12,535 nucleotides of DNA from Stramenopiles sp. TOSAG23-6 (Eukaryota; Sar): assembly GCA_900128565.1 (NCBI GenBank), contig LT636200.1, positions 1 through 12,535 on the forward strand, in the 5' to 3' direction. Positions within the stretch are counted from its first letter, which is position 1, and each line of letters begins with the position of its first letter. The notes beneath the pieces were generated by a model, which saw nothing but the letters and a program-made list of their open reading frames with translations, searched no databases and had not been told where the DNA came from. Below, in pieces: positions 1 through 7,645 of this stretch. The translations under genes were made by a program, and so were the position numbers.

Positions 1-1
1 T

Positions 2-43
2 ATAGCTATTGATGGGGGTCGTCAGAATTTGGGAGCTAGATAA
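2..43 (+). CDS. possible C-terminal end of an SDR-like protein (partial)
   Basis: The first bases read in frame 2 as IAIDGGRQNLGAR followed by TAA. The -DGG- followed by a short tail is typical of the C-terminus of short-chain dehydrogenase/reductases, and the neighbouring SDR ends with a comparable VDGG motif. If real, this is the last exon of a gene running in from the left, converging on the SDR gene. Only 13 codons are visible, so chance is a serious alternative. Confidence 0.3.
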   Translation: MAIDGGRQNLGAR

Positions 44-177
44 ATATAATAAATCGTATACTATACAACAACTACAAATATTTTCCACAATAATCAATAA
101 TGGTGCCCTGGGGTACCTGATATAACTGTAATAACTTTTGTAAAAATTTTCATAACGTTTATATTTTTGAAGCTATA
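44..177. other. AT-rich spacer at the left edge
   Basis: This stretch holds no coding sequence I can support. It would be the shared 3' flank of the possible gene end at 2-43 and the SDR gene. It contains the short palindrome GGTACC near 112 but no element I recognise. Confidence 0.5.
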
Positions 178-1207
178 TTATACTAAGGGAATCGTTAATG
201 ATCCAACTGCACCCCCATCGACAGGAATTATAGCACCCGTAATCCAACTTGAAGATGCAGAACTCAGAAAAATAGCAGCACCAGCTATATCTTTTTTCCC
301 TCCAAAACGTTTTAATGGAATACCTTCTTTAATTTCTTCAGTTGTTGCATATTTTTCTAAGCCTTGACTCATCTTTGAAGGGATATATCCAGGCGCTATT
401 GCGTTAACTGTAATAAAATGGCTTGAAAGCTCTGAAGATAAACTTTTTGTTAGGTGGTGAACACCCGCTTTAGATACATCATGTATTTTGGAAAAATATT
501 TCAAAAAAACATTTAATTTTTGTTAGGTACAAAATTTCGTACGAAAAAAAAATCAAAATTGAAAAAAAAATAAAACATACATAGGCAAAGGTTGGTGTGG
601 ACTGTGGTAGTATTCCAGCAATTGAGCCGATATTAATCACTCTTGCTGGATCATCCTGTGTTGCAACATTGTCAAGAAGCGGTAAAAGACTTCTTGTAAG
701 ATAATAAATTGATTTTACATTCAAATCAAGAACCTTATCAAAACCTGCTGTGCTATTGATATTTGAGTGATCAAATTCTTCACCCCAGGATGTTCCTGAA
801 TTGTTGACTAGCACGTCTAACTCTTTTAAACCATATTTATGTTCAAGATCATCTGCTAATCTATTGCAACCATCCAAACTTGATATATCTGATCCAAATC
901 CAAATGCTTTACCATGACCTGGTTGTGATTCCGAAAGATCAGAAGCTACATCTGCACAATCTGAACCATTTCGCGATGTAAGATAAACAGTTGCACCATT
1001 TTCAACAAAACTGGAAGCAATCATTTTTCCAATTCCTCGTGCTCCACCAGTAACAAGAACGGTCTTGCCAGCAACACTAAATAGACTTTGAAGAGACGAT
1101 GTCATTGAAGATATTTTTTTATTAAATGAAGTTTGACTTTTTATGCCAAAGAAAAGCCATTTTTGACACGTCATCACATAATAAATTGGGGAGGAGGTTT
1201 TAGTCAA
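178..1207 (-). CDS. short-chain dehydrogenase/reductase, two exons (RhlG/FabG-like)
   Basis: Exons are 1207-581 and 480-178 on the minus strand, joined across the 100-bp intron 481-580, giving 309 residues. It is a classical Rossmann-fold oxidoreductase. Visible motifs are cofactor loop TGGARGIG (53-60), NNSG (135-138), Asn163, Ser195 in IGSIAG, Tyr209 and Lys213, i.e. a full Asn-Ser-Tyr-Lys catalytic set. The C-terminal VDGG follows. Arg79 after the second strand suggests NADP(H). The start LFSVAGKTVLVTGG resembles RhlG-type 3-oxoacyl-ACP reductases, but the substrate cannot be read from the sequence. Two starts are possible: Met1 at 1207, or Met35 at 1105, which gives the usual family length of 275 residues. 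The 34 extra residues have no Asp or Glu and are rich in Lys, Ser and Thr, so they may be an organelle-targeting peptide. The intron falls inside the YxxxK motif, which fixes the splice junction. Confidence 0.9.
481..580 (-). repeat. introner-like intron 1 (SDR gene)
   Basis: On the minus strand this 100-bp intron starts GTATGTTTTA and ends AAAATACAT. It contains the palindrome TTTCGTACGAAA followed directly by TTTTGTACCTAAC. Joining TAT to GAT restores YDVSK, the SDR catalytic Tyr-x-x-x-Lys (phase 0). The nearest downstream AG, in TCTAAAG, would delete the catalytic lysine, so a canonical 3' site is excluded. The exon ends in AT and the intron ends in AT, so the junction can be slid by two bases. 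Confidence 0.9.
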
Positions 1208-1330
1208 AAAAAATCGTTACCCGGGAACTGATTGAGATCAAAAAAGTGAACAGAGTCAGATGATCAGATCAGAGTCTCGGCACTCTCGGCTCTCAAAGTT
1301 ACTTTATTGTATTATCGGACAGAATGTCGA
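1208..1330. promoter_or_regulatory. divergent promoter region between SDR and methyltransferase genes
   Basis: Both flanking genes are transcribed away from this 123-bp spacer, so it must hold both promoters unless transcripts overlap. GATCA occurs three times between 1236 and 1271, and CTCGGCACTCTCGGCTCTC near 1275 is an imperfect direct repeat of CTCGG. An ATG at 1324 opens a 15-codon upstream reading frame that overlaps the methyltransferase start in another frame. No TATA box is clear. Confidence 0.55.
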
Positions 1331-2745
1331 ATGGCCATATTTGTTTTAGCACTAACATTCCTATTGTGTAGATATAGTTTGGTATCATCTAATATGGTAT
1401 CGAAAGACATCATGGATAACTCTACAAAAGCTTTAACTTTGTACAATCCTGGAGCCGTTCTAAAAAAGTTGTATTCACCTGTTGTTGACTTTAATTTTGC
1501 TGAAATATCTGGAAGTTTCATTGTGAAAATTAAACAGAATATGAAGGGAAAAGGAACGGGTTCAGCTTCTTGGGATGGTGGGTCCGCAATGGCACACTTA
1601 ATTCAGAATCCTGATATACTTTTACTTCCACCAAATAGAGGAGGAATTGACTGGTTTCCGTTAGGGTTAGAGTTAGATGAAACAAACAAAACGGACATTT
1701 CACTAAAACAGCCTTTACCTGTAAAACAAGATTGGAATTGGTTAGGAAAACGTGTTGTTGAATTGGGTTCCGGTCTTGGATTAGTAGGTTTAGTTGCAAC
1801 TATGCTTGGTGCGGAGGTTTTATGTACCGATGGAGACGAAGAGACTTTAGAAATTGCCGAGAAAAATATAAAAGATAATATCTCACGCTTTAAAGCGCAA
1901 AACGTAGATAATAACGTAGATAATATTGGACAAGCTCATGTTTCTGCATATGCATGGGGATCTGAACCAAATGCAATGTTAGAAAGAGCATTTGGTTTTG
2001 CATATAATTCAGAAAAAATGGAAAAGCTAGGAAACCCTGACCCTAACAAAAATAATATTTATCCTGATGTTGTAATCGCAGCTGATGTGATTTATGGTGG
2101 AAATTCTGAAGCTTGGCACTTATTCATTGAGTCTCTTGCGGCTTTATCAGGTCCAAATACGGTTGTTTTGTTTGAAATTACAGAGAGATATGCCCGGGAG
2201 AAGTATTTATTTATGAAGAATCTTGGTCGACCCGGTAGAAATCATAACGGTTGTACGTTTTCATCATGAATTTTCAATTTTTTTTTTCATACGAAATTTT
2301 GTACCTAAGATTTTTTGTTTTGAGTTTTTTTTCGATACGTTTTTCATCATGAATTTTTTACCTACATTTATTTCATACGAAATTTTTACCTAACGAAACA
2401 TTTAAAAAAATGAAATATTTCTTCATATGCATGGCACTCGAGGCGAATTTCTAATGACCTACTACACCCTGAATTCCAAAACTCACGTGTGAGTATGTAT
2501 GTTTTAATTTTTTTTAAATTTCGAATTTATTTTTTTTATAGGAAATTTTGTACCTAACAATTTTTTTATGATTTTTTTGAAATATTTTTCCAAAATACAT
2601 ATATCAACTGACAAAAAAAAATGGAAGTGTGATGAACGATGAAAATACTAATGGGGAATGTTATGTTGGACGTTTGCACAAAAAAATCACAAAAGAACAA
2701 CAACGGATAAAAAAACAAGCTTACGAAAGAACTCTTCAATCCTGA
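1331..2745 (+). CDS. family-16 protein lysine methyltransferase-like, three exons
   Basis: Exons are 1331-2252, 2427-2496 and 2601-2745, giving 378 residues. It is a class I S-adenosylmethionine-dependent methyltransferase of the METTL21/EEF1A-KMT/FAM86 group. Motif I VVELGSGLGLVG lies at 142-153, followed by an acidic CTDGDEE stretch. A WGS motif and DVIY (252-255) match the WG and D-x-x-Y positions of this family, and LFEITER follows. The target protein cannot be inferred. The first in-frame ATG is 1331. It gives a hydrophobic N-terminus (IFVLALTFLLCRYSLVSS) resembling a signal peptide or anchor, which is unusual for these mostly cytosolic enzymes and could mean ER or complex-plastid routing. 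If translation starts at Met22 (1394), that segment is absent. The C-terminal about 80 residues, from exons 2 and 3, are basic and less conserved. The reading frame stays open across both introns to TGA at 2743, which supports the model. Confidence 0.85.
2253..2426 (+). repeat. composite introner-like intron 2 (methyltransferase gene)
   Basis: This 174-bp intron is nearly twice the length of the others and holds the family signature twice. TACGTTTTCATCATGAATT occurs at about 2254, and almost the same string, with one extra T, at 2336. CATACGAAATTTTGTACCTAAG is at about 2288, and a degraded CATACGAAATTTTTACCTAAC at about 2375. The junction GGT-T joined to AT-GCA (phase 1) keeps the frame. The 3' end could instead be at 2432, six bases later, which also keeps the frame. 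The base before GTACG is T, but the usual AT is TT here. Confidence 0.75.
2497..2600 (+). repeat. introner-like intron 3 (methyltransferase gene)
   Basis: This 104-bp intron starts GTATGTTTTAA and ends CCAAAATACAT, with GAAATTTTGTACCTAAC in the middle and T-rich tracts on both sides. Joining AGT-AT to A-TAT-CAA (phase 2) gives a frame open for 48 further codons to TGA. The upstream exon ends AT, as does the intron. The palindrome seen in other copies is degraded to TTTTATAGGAAA here. Confidence 0.85.
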
Positions 2746-2967
2746 TCATCAAATAAAAATATTTCAAAATTTTTTTTTTTGCTTCGTAGTACGATTTCGT
2801 GTTTTTCACCATGGTCACGTCAGTGACGTCATCATCACACCTAAAGTCTTGACACTCAACACACTCAACTTGATCTAGCTAGATCATAATCCACCAAAGA
2901 TCTATATTATTGTGTCTGCTAAAGGTTGTCAGCTCACAAAGTAGTTCTGTAGCAAATTACGTGCATT
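2746..2967 (+). promoter_or_regulatory. promoter region of the Aat homologue, with CRE palindrome
   Basis: This 222-bp spacer separates the methyltransferase stop from the Aat start. It contains the perfect CRE-type palindrome TGACGTCA at 2824-2831, within a run of GTCA-like half sites (2814-2831), and the perfect 16-bp palindrome TGATCTAGCTAGATCA at 2871-2886. TGACGTCA is the classic target of bZIP (CREB/ATF-like) factors in eukaryotes. The distances to the ATG (about 80 to 145 bp) fit a promoter-proximal role. Function is inferred from motif and position only. Confidence 0.55.
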
Positions 2968-4324
2968 ATGGGAATGTCGTTACCGGACTTTTGCAAATTA
3001 ATTGAATCTCAACTTATACCTCGTGAATCTCTAGAAAAATATGAAGTCTTGATAAATCGGCTGCGTAGTATTAAAAATGAATACTTATCTCATTATTTAT
3101 TATTAGTTCCAGGTATTAATATAAGTAAAGCTGTAAAGATAATTTGTGATTATTACCCGGTAGACTTTTGCTGGTCGCCTTGCTTAGAACCTAATTTTAT
3201 GGCACTGCTGATGCTACACGGCTTTATATGCATAGCAAGTGAGGTTAGGATACCTCCTATATCATCTGGTGTCGCAAAAAAGGTGAGAGGCAAGAAGAAA
3301 AAGAAAAAGAAAAAGGCAAAAGAACATGTTGTGTTGATGCCAAAGTTGCACCTAAAACGCTCTTTATTATGTAGTTGGAAAGATTTACACGTTTCGAAGT
3401 CAGTAAGAAAACGCAGTAAACATTTTTCTCTCACGTTTAATTCGTCATTTGACCTTGTTGTTACGGGATGTCAAAAGCAACATGGTAAGGCGTGGCTTTA
3501 TCCACCAGTAGTCAGTGCATTGCGGTACTTATTTGATCAGACACATGCAAATATAGACATAATTAATGATGAAATGGTAAATGAAGTCAAAACTGAAATG
3601 GTTGGTGAGTTGAAAACTGAAATGGTTGATGAATTGAACAACTTGCAAGAAAGTATTAGTGCCTTACATACTTCTGAAGGAAAAAATATTGCACCAAATG
3701 AGCCATCAAATGATGCTACTAATAAAATTGGTCTCCATTCAGTCGAGTTGTGGTACAATCCAATATCTACAGATAATTCTGGTAATAACTCATTAGAAAC
3801 GCCCAGATTAGTTGCTGGCGAAATGTACGTTTTATTTTTTTTCAATTTCAAACTTAATTTTTTTTCGTACGAAATTTTGTACCTAACAAATTTTGACTAC
3901 ATTTTTTTTTCCACAATACATTGGTTGTGTTGTTGGTAATGTTTATACAAGTTTAACAGGATTTTCTGATAGAACTGTTTCAGCTGCTGGGACGGTACAG
4001 TTAGTTGCATTAGGGCGAGCTTTAGAATGTATGGGCTTCAAGCTATGGGATTTAGGGATGCATGTATGTTTCCATTAGGAATTTCAATTTTCTTTTAATA
4101 CGAAATTTTGTACCTAACGATTTTTTGACCGAAAAAAAATATTTTTCACAATACATATGTCTTATAAGGAGCGACTTGGTGCTAAAGAAGTGAATAGGTC
4201 AGATTTTTTATCAAAAAGAAGTCTAGATTTAGTACCAAAGCCAATGTTACTTTCCATGGGTAGTAAATCTTGTAGTGTTGGACAAGGGATCAATGCTCGG
4301 GATATTATAGACAAGAAATTATAA
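2968..4324 (+). CDS. aat: leucyl/phenylalanyl-tRNA-protein transferase (Aat) homologue, three exons
   Basis: Exons are 2968-3824, 3922-4063 and 4157-4324, giving 388 residues. ATG 2968 is the first in-frame start after a TAG at 2950. In bacteria, Aat transfers Leu or Phe from tRNA to N-terminal Lys or Arg of proteins for the N-end rule. Family landmarks in order are FCWSPCLEP (bacterial WWSPDPR), LHLKRS, the VSKSVRKRSK segment, YPPVVSALRYL, HSVELWY, LVAGEIGCVVGNVY, GTVQLVALGRALE, LWDLGM and LGAKEV. The last three blocks only form after splicing. The protein is longer than the bacterial one (about 234 residues). One insertion has a KKKKKKKK run near residue 112. Another, between THAN and HSVELW, holds three copies of an 8-residue EMVxELKT repeat. 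The bacterial GES glutamate and the Gln of the bacterial DCQ motif are not present in LTGFS and DLG, so activity may differ. Confidence 0.85.
3571..3642 (+). repeat. three 24-bp tandem repeats inside the Aat homologue
   Basis: Units start at 3571, 3595 and 3619, each beginning GAAATGGT and encoding EMVNEVKT, EMVGELKT and EMVDELNN. They make an acidic, probably helical insertion in the conserved region before HSVELW. The period is a multiple of three, so the frame is kept. Confidence 0.9.
3825..3921 (+). repeat. introner-like intron 4 (Aat homologue)
   Basis: This 97-bp intron starts GTACGTTTTA and ends CCACAATACAT. It carries an intact TTTCGTACGAAA palindrome followed by TTTTGTACCTAAC. The junction GAA-AT joined to T-GGT (phase 2) restores LVAGEIGCVVG, a conserved Aat block. 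The next downstream AG lies after TATACA, 36 bp further on, and would delete about ten conserved residues, so the 3' boundary is not AG. Confidence 0.9.
4064..4156 (+). repeat. introner-like intron 5 (Aat homologue)
   Basis: This 93-bp intron starts GTATGTTTCC and ends CACAATACAT, with ATACGAAATTTTGTACCTAAC in the middle. Joining CAT to ATG (phase 0) gives LWDLGMHMSYKERLGA, matching the family. Using the nearest AG at the end of TCTTATAAG would keep the frame but remove MSYK. The exon ends in AT, like the intron. Confidence 0.88.
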
Positions 4325-4556
4325 AAAAATAAATTACAAATTAAAAAAATTATAAAACCGTTAATTTACTAGTACGTACGTTAATTAATCACAAGATTTT
4401 TTGTACAAACGAGAAAAGCTTCGGTACCCTCCTTCCTTTATTCCTAAAAAAAATGTTTGACCCCACTATCATTTCTCAGTACAGTTGGATCATGTGGCAA
4501 ATATAGTCAATTCAAAGTAGCTTGTGGACTTTGGCATTCCACAAAGTAATTTCATT
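4325..4556 (+). promoter_or_regulatory. spacer: 3' flank of Aat homologue and promoter of NIPA-like gene
   Basis: The first half is very AT-rich and holds AATAAATT near 4329, a plausible polyadenylation signal. The palindrome ACGTACGT lies near 4373. The second half should carry the promoter of the downstream gene. I see one GATCA at 4488 but no clear TATA box. No RNA gene was recognised. Confidence 0.45.
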
Positions 4557-5969
4557 ATGGTAGAAAATACTGCGTTAGCTATTATCATTGCTATTATTGG
4601 AAATGCTATAAACGGCATGGGGTATATCGTCTGGAAATGGGTACATATGAAATTAGAACAAAAGAAACATGAACCAAATTACAGGCAAATAGAATCAAAA
4701 TCAAATGATACTGGAGAAACAGCACAACGTGCAGTTGGATTTCCAGAAGAAAATTTTCCCAGAGATGAACAAGAACTACAGAAGAAAGTGAAACAAAAGT
4801 GTTGTAGATTTACTATACCCAAAGAGCACTTTCTCCGGCAACCGCTTTGGTATGTTGGTTTACTTCTCTATGCTATTGGAAGTTCATTACATGGTGTTGG
4901 TTTAAATTTAGGGCCAATTACAATAATTGCCCCTTTAGATGCAGTTACGCTTATATTTATTGCTATAAGCTCGCCCATTATTCTTGGAGAAAGTTTTACA
5001 ATAGACCAAGCAGTTGGAACAGTAATACTAGGAATATCTATAGTTTGTGTTGCTGTATCGCAACCCAAGAAATTAGATAATTTTGATGCGCGACAGTGTT
5101 ACTCTATGTTTTCTCAAGAACAATGTAGTATAGCAGTAGGGGGGTGGGGTGGAATGGTAGGTCTAGTATATGTTTTAAAACAATTACGAGAAAAGCGTTT
5201 CACTTTTAAAACGGTAGATAAAAAAACAGAAACTACAGGAGATATTGAGCTACGTTGTATAAATAATCCTCTTTCTGCTCAAACAGTTGATAATAACGAA
5301 GAAATCGTACAACAGCGACATACAGCGAAACATATTTCTCTTCAAAGAGTAAGTAAAAAAACAGAAACAGTGAAACCTATTTCTGTTCAAACAGTAGATA
5401 GTAAAGTAGAAACTAAAGTTCAACAACATACAGTGAAACCGATTTCTCTTCAAAGAGTAAGTAGAAAAACAGAAACGAAAGTAGAAATGGTTCCAGATGT
5501 AGAAACGAAAGTAGGTGTTCAATTAGGACGCACGGTAAACACAAGAGACTATAATAAGTTTAGCAATATTATGATTCTCATTACCATGTGTTTTATTGGG
5601 TCATATTTTGGTGCTATTTGTCAAATGAGTTTGAAATGTTTGTTTGGTATGCTTGGAGCTCTTCCTGGCACATTCTCTGATCCAAGTCTATATGCAATAA
5701 CATTGCAGTTTGCTATAAGTAATTTTCTTCTTGAGCTATGGAGACAGCGCTCGCTACGGAAATTTGAGACATTATATGTTGTTCCTCTTTTCTGTTGCTT
5801 TATACTTTGTGGAAGTGTCTTTCTTGGAGGAATTTGCTTTAATGAATTTGATGGAAATGAAATTGCTTTACTAATCGCAATAATCATTTGTTTACTTGGA
5901 ATTGCCATAATGTCTTTAAAGCCCTTGGATTATTTCATTAAAATTTTACGTCCGAATAGAAACATCTAA
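4557..5969 (+). CDS. NIPA-like (SLC57, DUF803) membrane transporter
   Basis: A single exon of 470 residues; ATG 4557 is the first ATG of the frame. The product is a multi-pass membrane protein of the NIPA family in the drug/metabolite transporter superfamily, whose characterised members carry Mg2+. Membrane helices are visible at about 4-26, 95-115, 120-146 and 150-172, and four more follow residue 340. Diagnostic stretches are QPLWYVGLLLYAIGSS, ITIIAPLDAVTLIF, PIILGE and, near the end, FETLYVVPLFCCFILCGSVF (NIPA FDTSLVVPVYYVFFT). Two soluble insertions are unusual: about 60 residues after the first helix, rich in charge, and about 150 residues between the halves (roughly 180-335), with Lys/Thr/Val/Glu-rich repeats. 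The ion is inferred only from the family. Unlike most neighbours, the gene has no introner-like intron. Confidence 0.85.
   Translation: MVENTALAIIIAIIGNAINGMGYIVWKWVHMKLEQKKHEPNYRQIESKSNDTGETAQRAVGFPEENFPRDEQELQKKVKQKCCRFTIPKEHFLRQPLWYVGLLLYAIGSSLHGVGLNLGPITIIAPLDAVTLIFIAISSPIILGESFTIDQAVGTVILGISIVCVAVSQPKKLDNFDARQCYSMFSQEQCSIAVGGWGGMVGLVYVLKQLREKRFTFKTVDKKTETTGDIELRCINNPLSAQTVDNNEEIVQQRHTAKHISLQRVSKKTETVKPISVQTVDSKVETKVQQHTVKPISLQRVSRKTETKVEMVPDVETKVGVQLGRTVNTRDYNKFSNIMILITMCFIGSYFGAICQMSLKCLFGMLGALPGTFSDPSLYAITLQFAISNFLLELWRQRSLRKFETLYVVPLFCCFILCGSVFLGGICFNEFDGNEIALLIAIIICLLGIAIMSLKPLDYFIKILRPNRNI
5319..5476 (+). repeat. internal repeats in the NIPA-like loop
   Basis: Two 50-bp copies (5319-5368 and 5427-5476) match except at a few bases and encode HTAKHISLQRVSKKTET and HTVKPISLQRVSRKTET. 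They are spaced 108 bp (36 codons) apart. Between them, about 5369-5413, is a diverged copy (VKPISVQTVDSKVET). The repeats lie in the central cytosolic loop and suggest expansion by slippage or unequal exchange. Confidence 0.85.
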
Positions 5970-6049
5970 ATAAATTTGTAAATATACAAGCTTTATTATA
6001 ATACGTTATTGGATTTATTTACATAAAGTGCCTATGGCTTAAGATTAGT
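5970..6049. terminator. convergent 3' flanks of NIPA-like and coiled-coil genes
   Basis: Only 80 bp separate the two stop codons. The plus strand has TAAATAAATTTGTAAA right after the NIPA-like stop, which contains AATAAA-like and TGTAA-like polyadenylation motifs. The transcripts very probably overlap at their 3' ends. Confidence 0.45.
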
Positions 6050-7513
6050 CTATGGAGATATTTTCTTCAAGAAATTGACTTTCTTTGATACTATAGAATT
6101 TCCTATTGGGCTACCCAAACTAACTGGTTGTCGTCTACCTCTTGGACTTACCAAACGACCTCTTTGCTCCCATCTCTCTGAATCAAGTGATCTCATAGCA
6201 GTAGCTGCTTTTATTTCGGCTTCTTTCATTGTGCTACTCATGAAACTCCTTTCGCGCTTTAGATCTTTGATTTCTTTCAATAATTTCATATTACTTTTGA
6301 CTAACTTGTGTCTTTCATTTAGTCGTTTTTCTTCTTGTTGAATTTGTGCGTTTTTCAGTTGTTTCACATGATGTTTCAATGATGTTATTACCTTATCTTT
6401 TTCTACTGCATCGTTAAGATACGTATACTCTTCCGTAGAATAGGATTGGTGTAAACTATTTTCCTCGCTCTCAAACTTTTTTTCTGTCTCTTCTTCAATT
6501 GGGTTAGCAATATATTCATCTTTCCAACATTGATTTATTTCTTTCACAGTTTGATACAAACTGCCCAAATCTTGTGTCACAGTAGCTTCCCCTTGATCAT
6601 TGAAATCATCGTACTTTCCACACATAGATCTTATAGTCTCCTCCAACTGAGTCGTTTGCATCTGAATATAGCTTGTATTATTCATCATAATATTTTGTTT
6701 ATATTCTTTTCGTTTTAGGGAAATTTCACTCTCTTTGATAACCTTCTTGGAAATTTGCAATTTTTGATCCATACTGACTAACTTTTGTTTTTCTTGAACT
6801 AATTTTTCCTGCATTAGAATTGCCGCTTGTTTTAATGAGTGATTTTCAGAGCGAAGTGTGTGATTGATACCAATTTGACGTTGAGCACTTTCTACAAGAC
6901 TTTCTTCAGTTTCGATATGTTCAATTTTACTCAACTCAAAGTTTGATTTCTCCGTTTTCAGTTGCTCTTGAAGATTTTTAACTATAGTGTCATATTTCTC
7001 TTTTAAATTGCTCATTACCTTTGCATTTTTATTCTTTTCTTCCTCCATTTCTTCGAATATTTTCTCTTGTTTAACTTTTTCAGAACTCACTTTTTCTGCT
7101 ATTTTTTCCAAGAATTTTTGTTTCCAAATGTTGAAATCTTTGGATGTTTTTTTGAGTTTTTCTTTTGAATTCGACTGAAGCATTTGTATTTTTTCCTTTA
7201 ACTTGCCTATTTCTAGATTCTGCTTATCTAACTTTTCACTATAAGTTACTTCTAATATTTTAGACGCAACTAAGAACTGTGTCTTGTATCGATTTTCAGT
7301 AGCACATTTTGCTTCGTGTGCATTTGATAGATCTTTTATTGGTTCTTCTATTGTTTTACTACTAGACTTATTTACTCCAGCTTTGATTGGAGTATCAAAG
7401 CCTTCCTTCAATTCATTTATATAGTGATTATTATCAGAGTCTGAGGTAATACATTCCATAGTCATATCCAGAATCAGAATGAGAGAGGAAGCAGAAGCGT
7501 TGTTGGGGGACAC
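6050..7513 (-). CDS. coiled-coil protein of unknown function
   Basis: A single exon encodes 487 residues from ATG 7513; Met17 at 7465 is an alternative start. I do not recognise the family. From about residue 55 to 435 the sequence is almost continuous heptad-like helix rich in Lys, Glu and Gln (for example KLKEKIQMLQ, EEMEEEKNKN, VKQLKNAQIQQEEKRLNERHKLVKSNMKLLKEIKDLKRE). A less regular acidic break lies around 295-360 (GKYDDFNDQGEATV to YSTEEYTYLND). The C-terminus is basic and Ser/Pro/Arg-rich (GRLVSPRGRRQPVSLGSP), like a phosphorylated or microtubule-binding tail. There are no membrane segments. It is divergent from the kinesin gene, so a cytoskeletal or flagellar role is plausible but only inferred from layout and coiled coil. 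Confidence 0.75.
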   Translation of the reverse strand: MSPNNASASSLILILDMTMECITSDSDNNHYINELKEGFDTPIKAGVNKSSSKTIEEPIKDLSNAHEAKCATENRYKTQFLVASKILEVTYSEKLDKQNLEIGKLKEKIQMLQSNSKEKLKKTSKDFNIWKQKFLEKIAEKVSSEKVKQEKIFEEMEEEKNKNAKVMSNLKEKYDTIVKNLQEQLKTEKSNFELSKIEHIETEESLVESAQRQIGINHTLRSENHSLKQAAILMQEKLVQEKQKLVSMDQKLQISKKVIKESEISLKRKEYKQNIMMNNTSYIQMQTTQLEETIRSMCGKYDDFNDQGEATVTQDLGSLYQTVKEINQCWKDEYIANPIEEETEKKFESEENSLHQSYSTEEYTYLNDAVEKDKVITSLKHHVKQLKNAQIQQEEKRLNERHKLVKSNMKLLKEIKDLKRERSFMSSTMKEAEIKAATAMRSLDSERWEQRGRLVSPRGRRQPVSLGSPIGNSIVSKKVNFLKKISP

Positions 7514-7645
7514 AGGTCAAAATGTAACTGCCTCCTCGAGTCATCGATCATCCTGACAAGTTTTGAAACGTCATACTTACGCAAACTCATTTTGCTTCAA
7601 GCTGGTCTTGAAACTTGAATATTGAGCTTGTTTGACATATTAGTA
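7514..7645. promoter_or_regulatory. divergent promoter region between coiled-coil and kinesin genes
   Basis: This 132-bp spacer must serve two genes pointing away from each other. It contains CTCGAG near 7535, CATCGATCATC around 7542, GATCA at 7546 and ACGTCA at about 7568. The spacer is less AT-rich than the others. A shared promoter suggests co-expression, as seen here only from arrangement. Confidence 0.5.

Noticed and set aside
3288-3320. Poly-lysine run of the Aat homologue as a firm nuclear localisation signal
   Set aside because: An A-rich low-complexity insertion can arise by slippage; without orthologues the targeting claim is not supportable.
4524-4556. Start of the NIPA-like gene at GTG 4524
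   Set aside because: Non-ATG initiation is not expected in a eukaryotic nuclear gene; ATG 4557 directly precedes the first membrane helix. The same reasoning moves the methyltransferase from 1307 to 1331 and the kinesin from 7622 to 7646.
5250-5522. A minus-strand frame rich in Phe, Tyr and Cys
   Set aside because: It is the shadow of the repeats in the NIPA-like loop; there is no independent evidence of coding.
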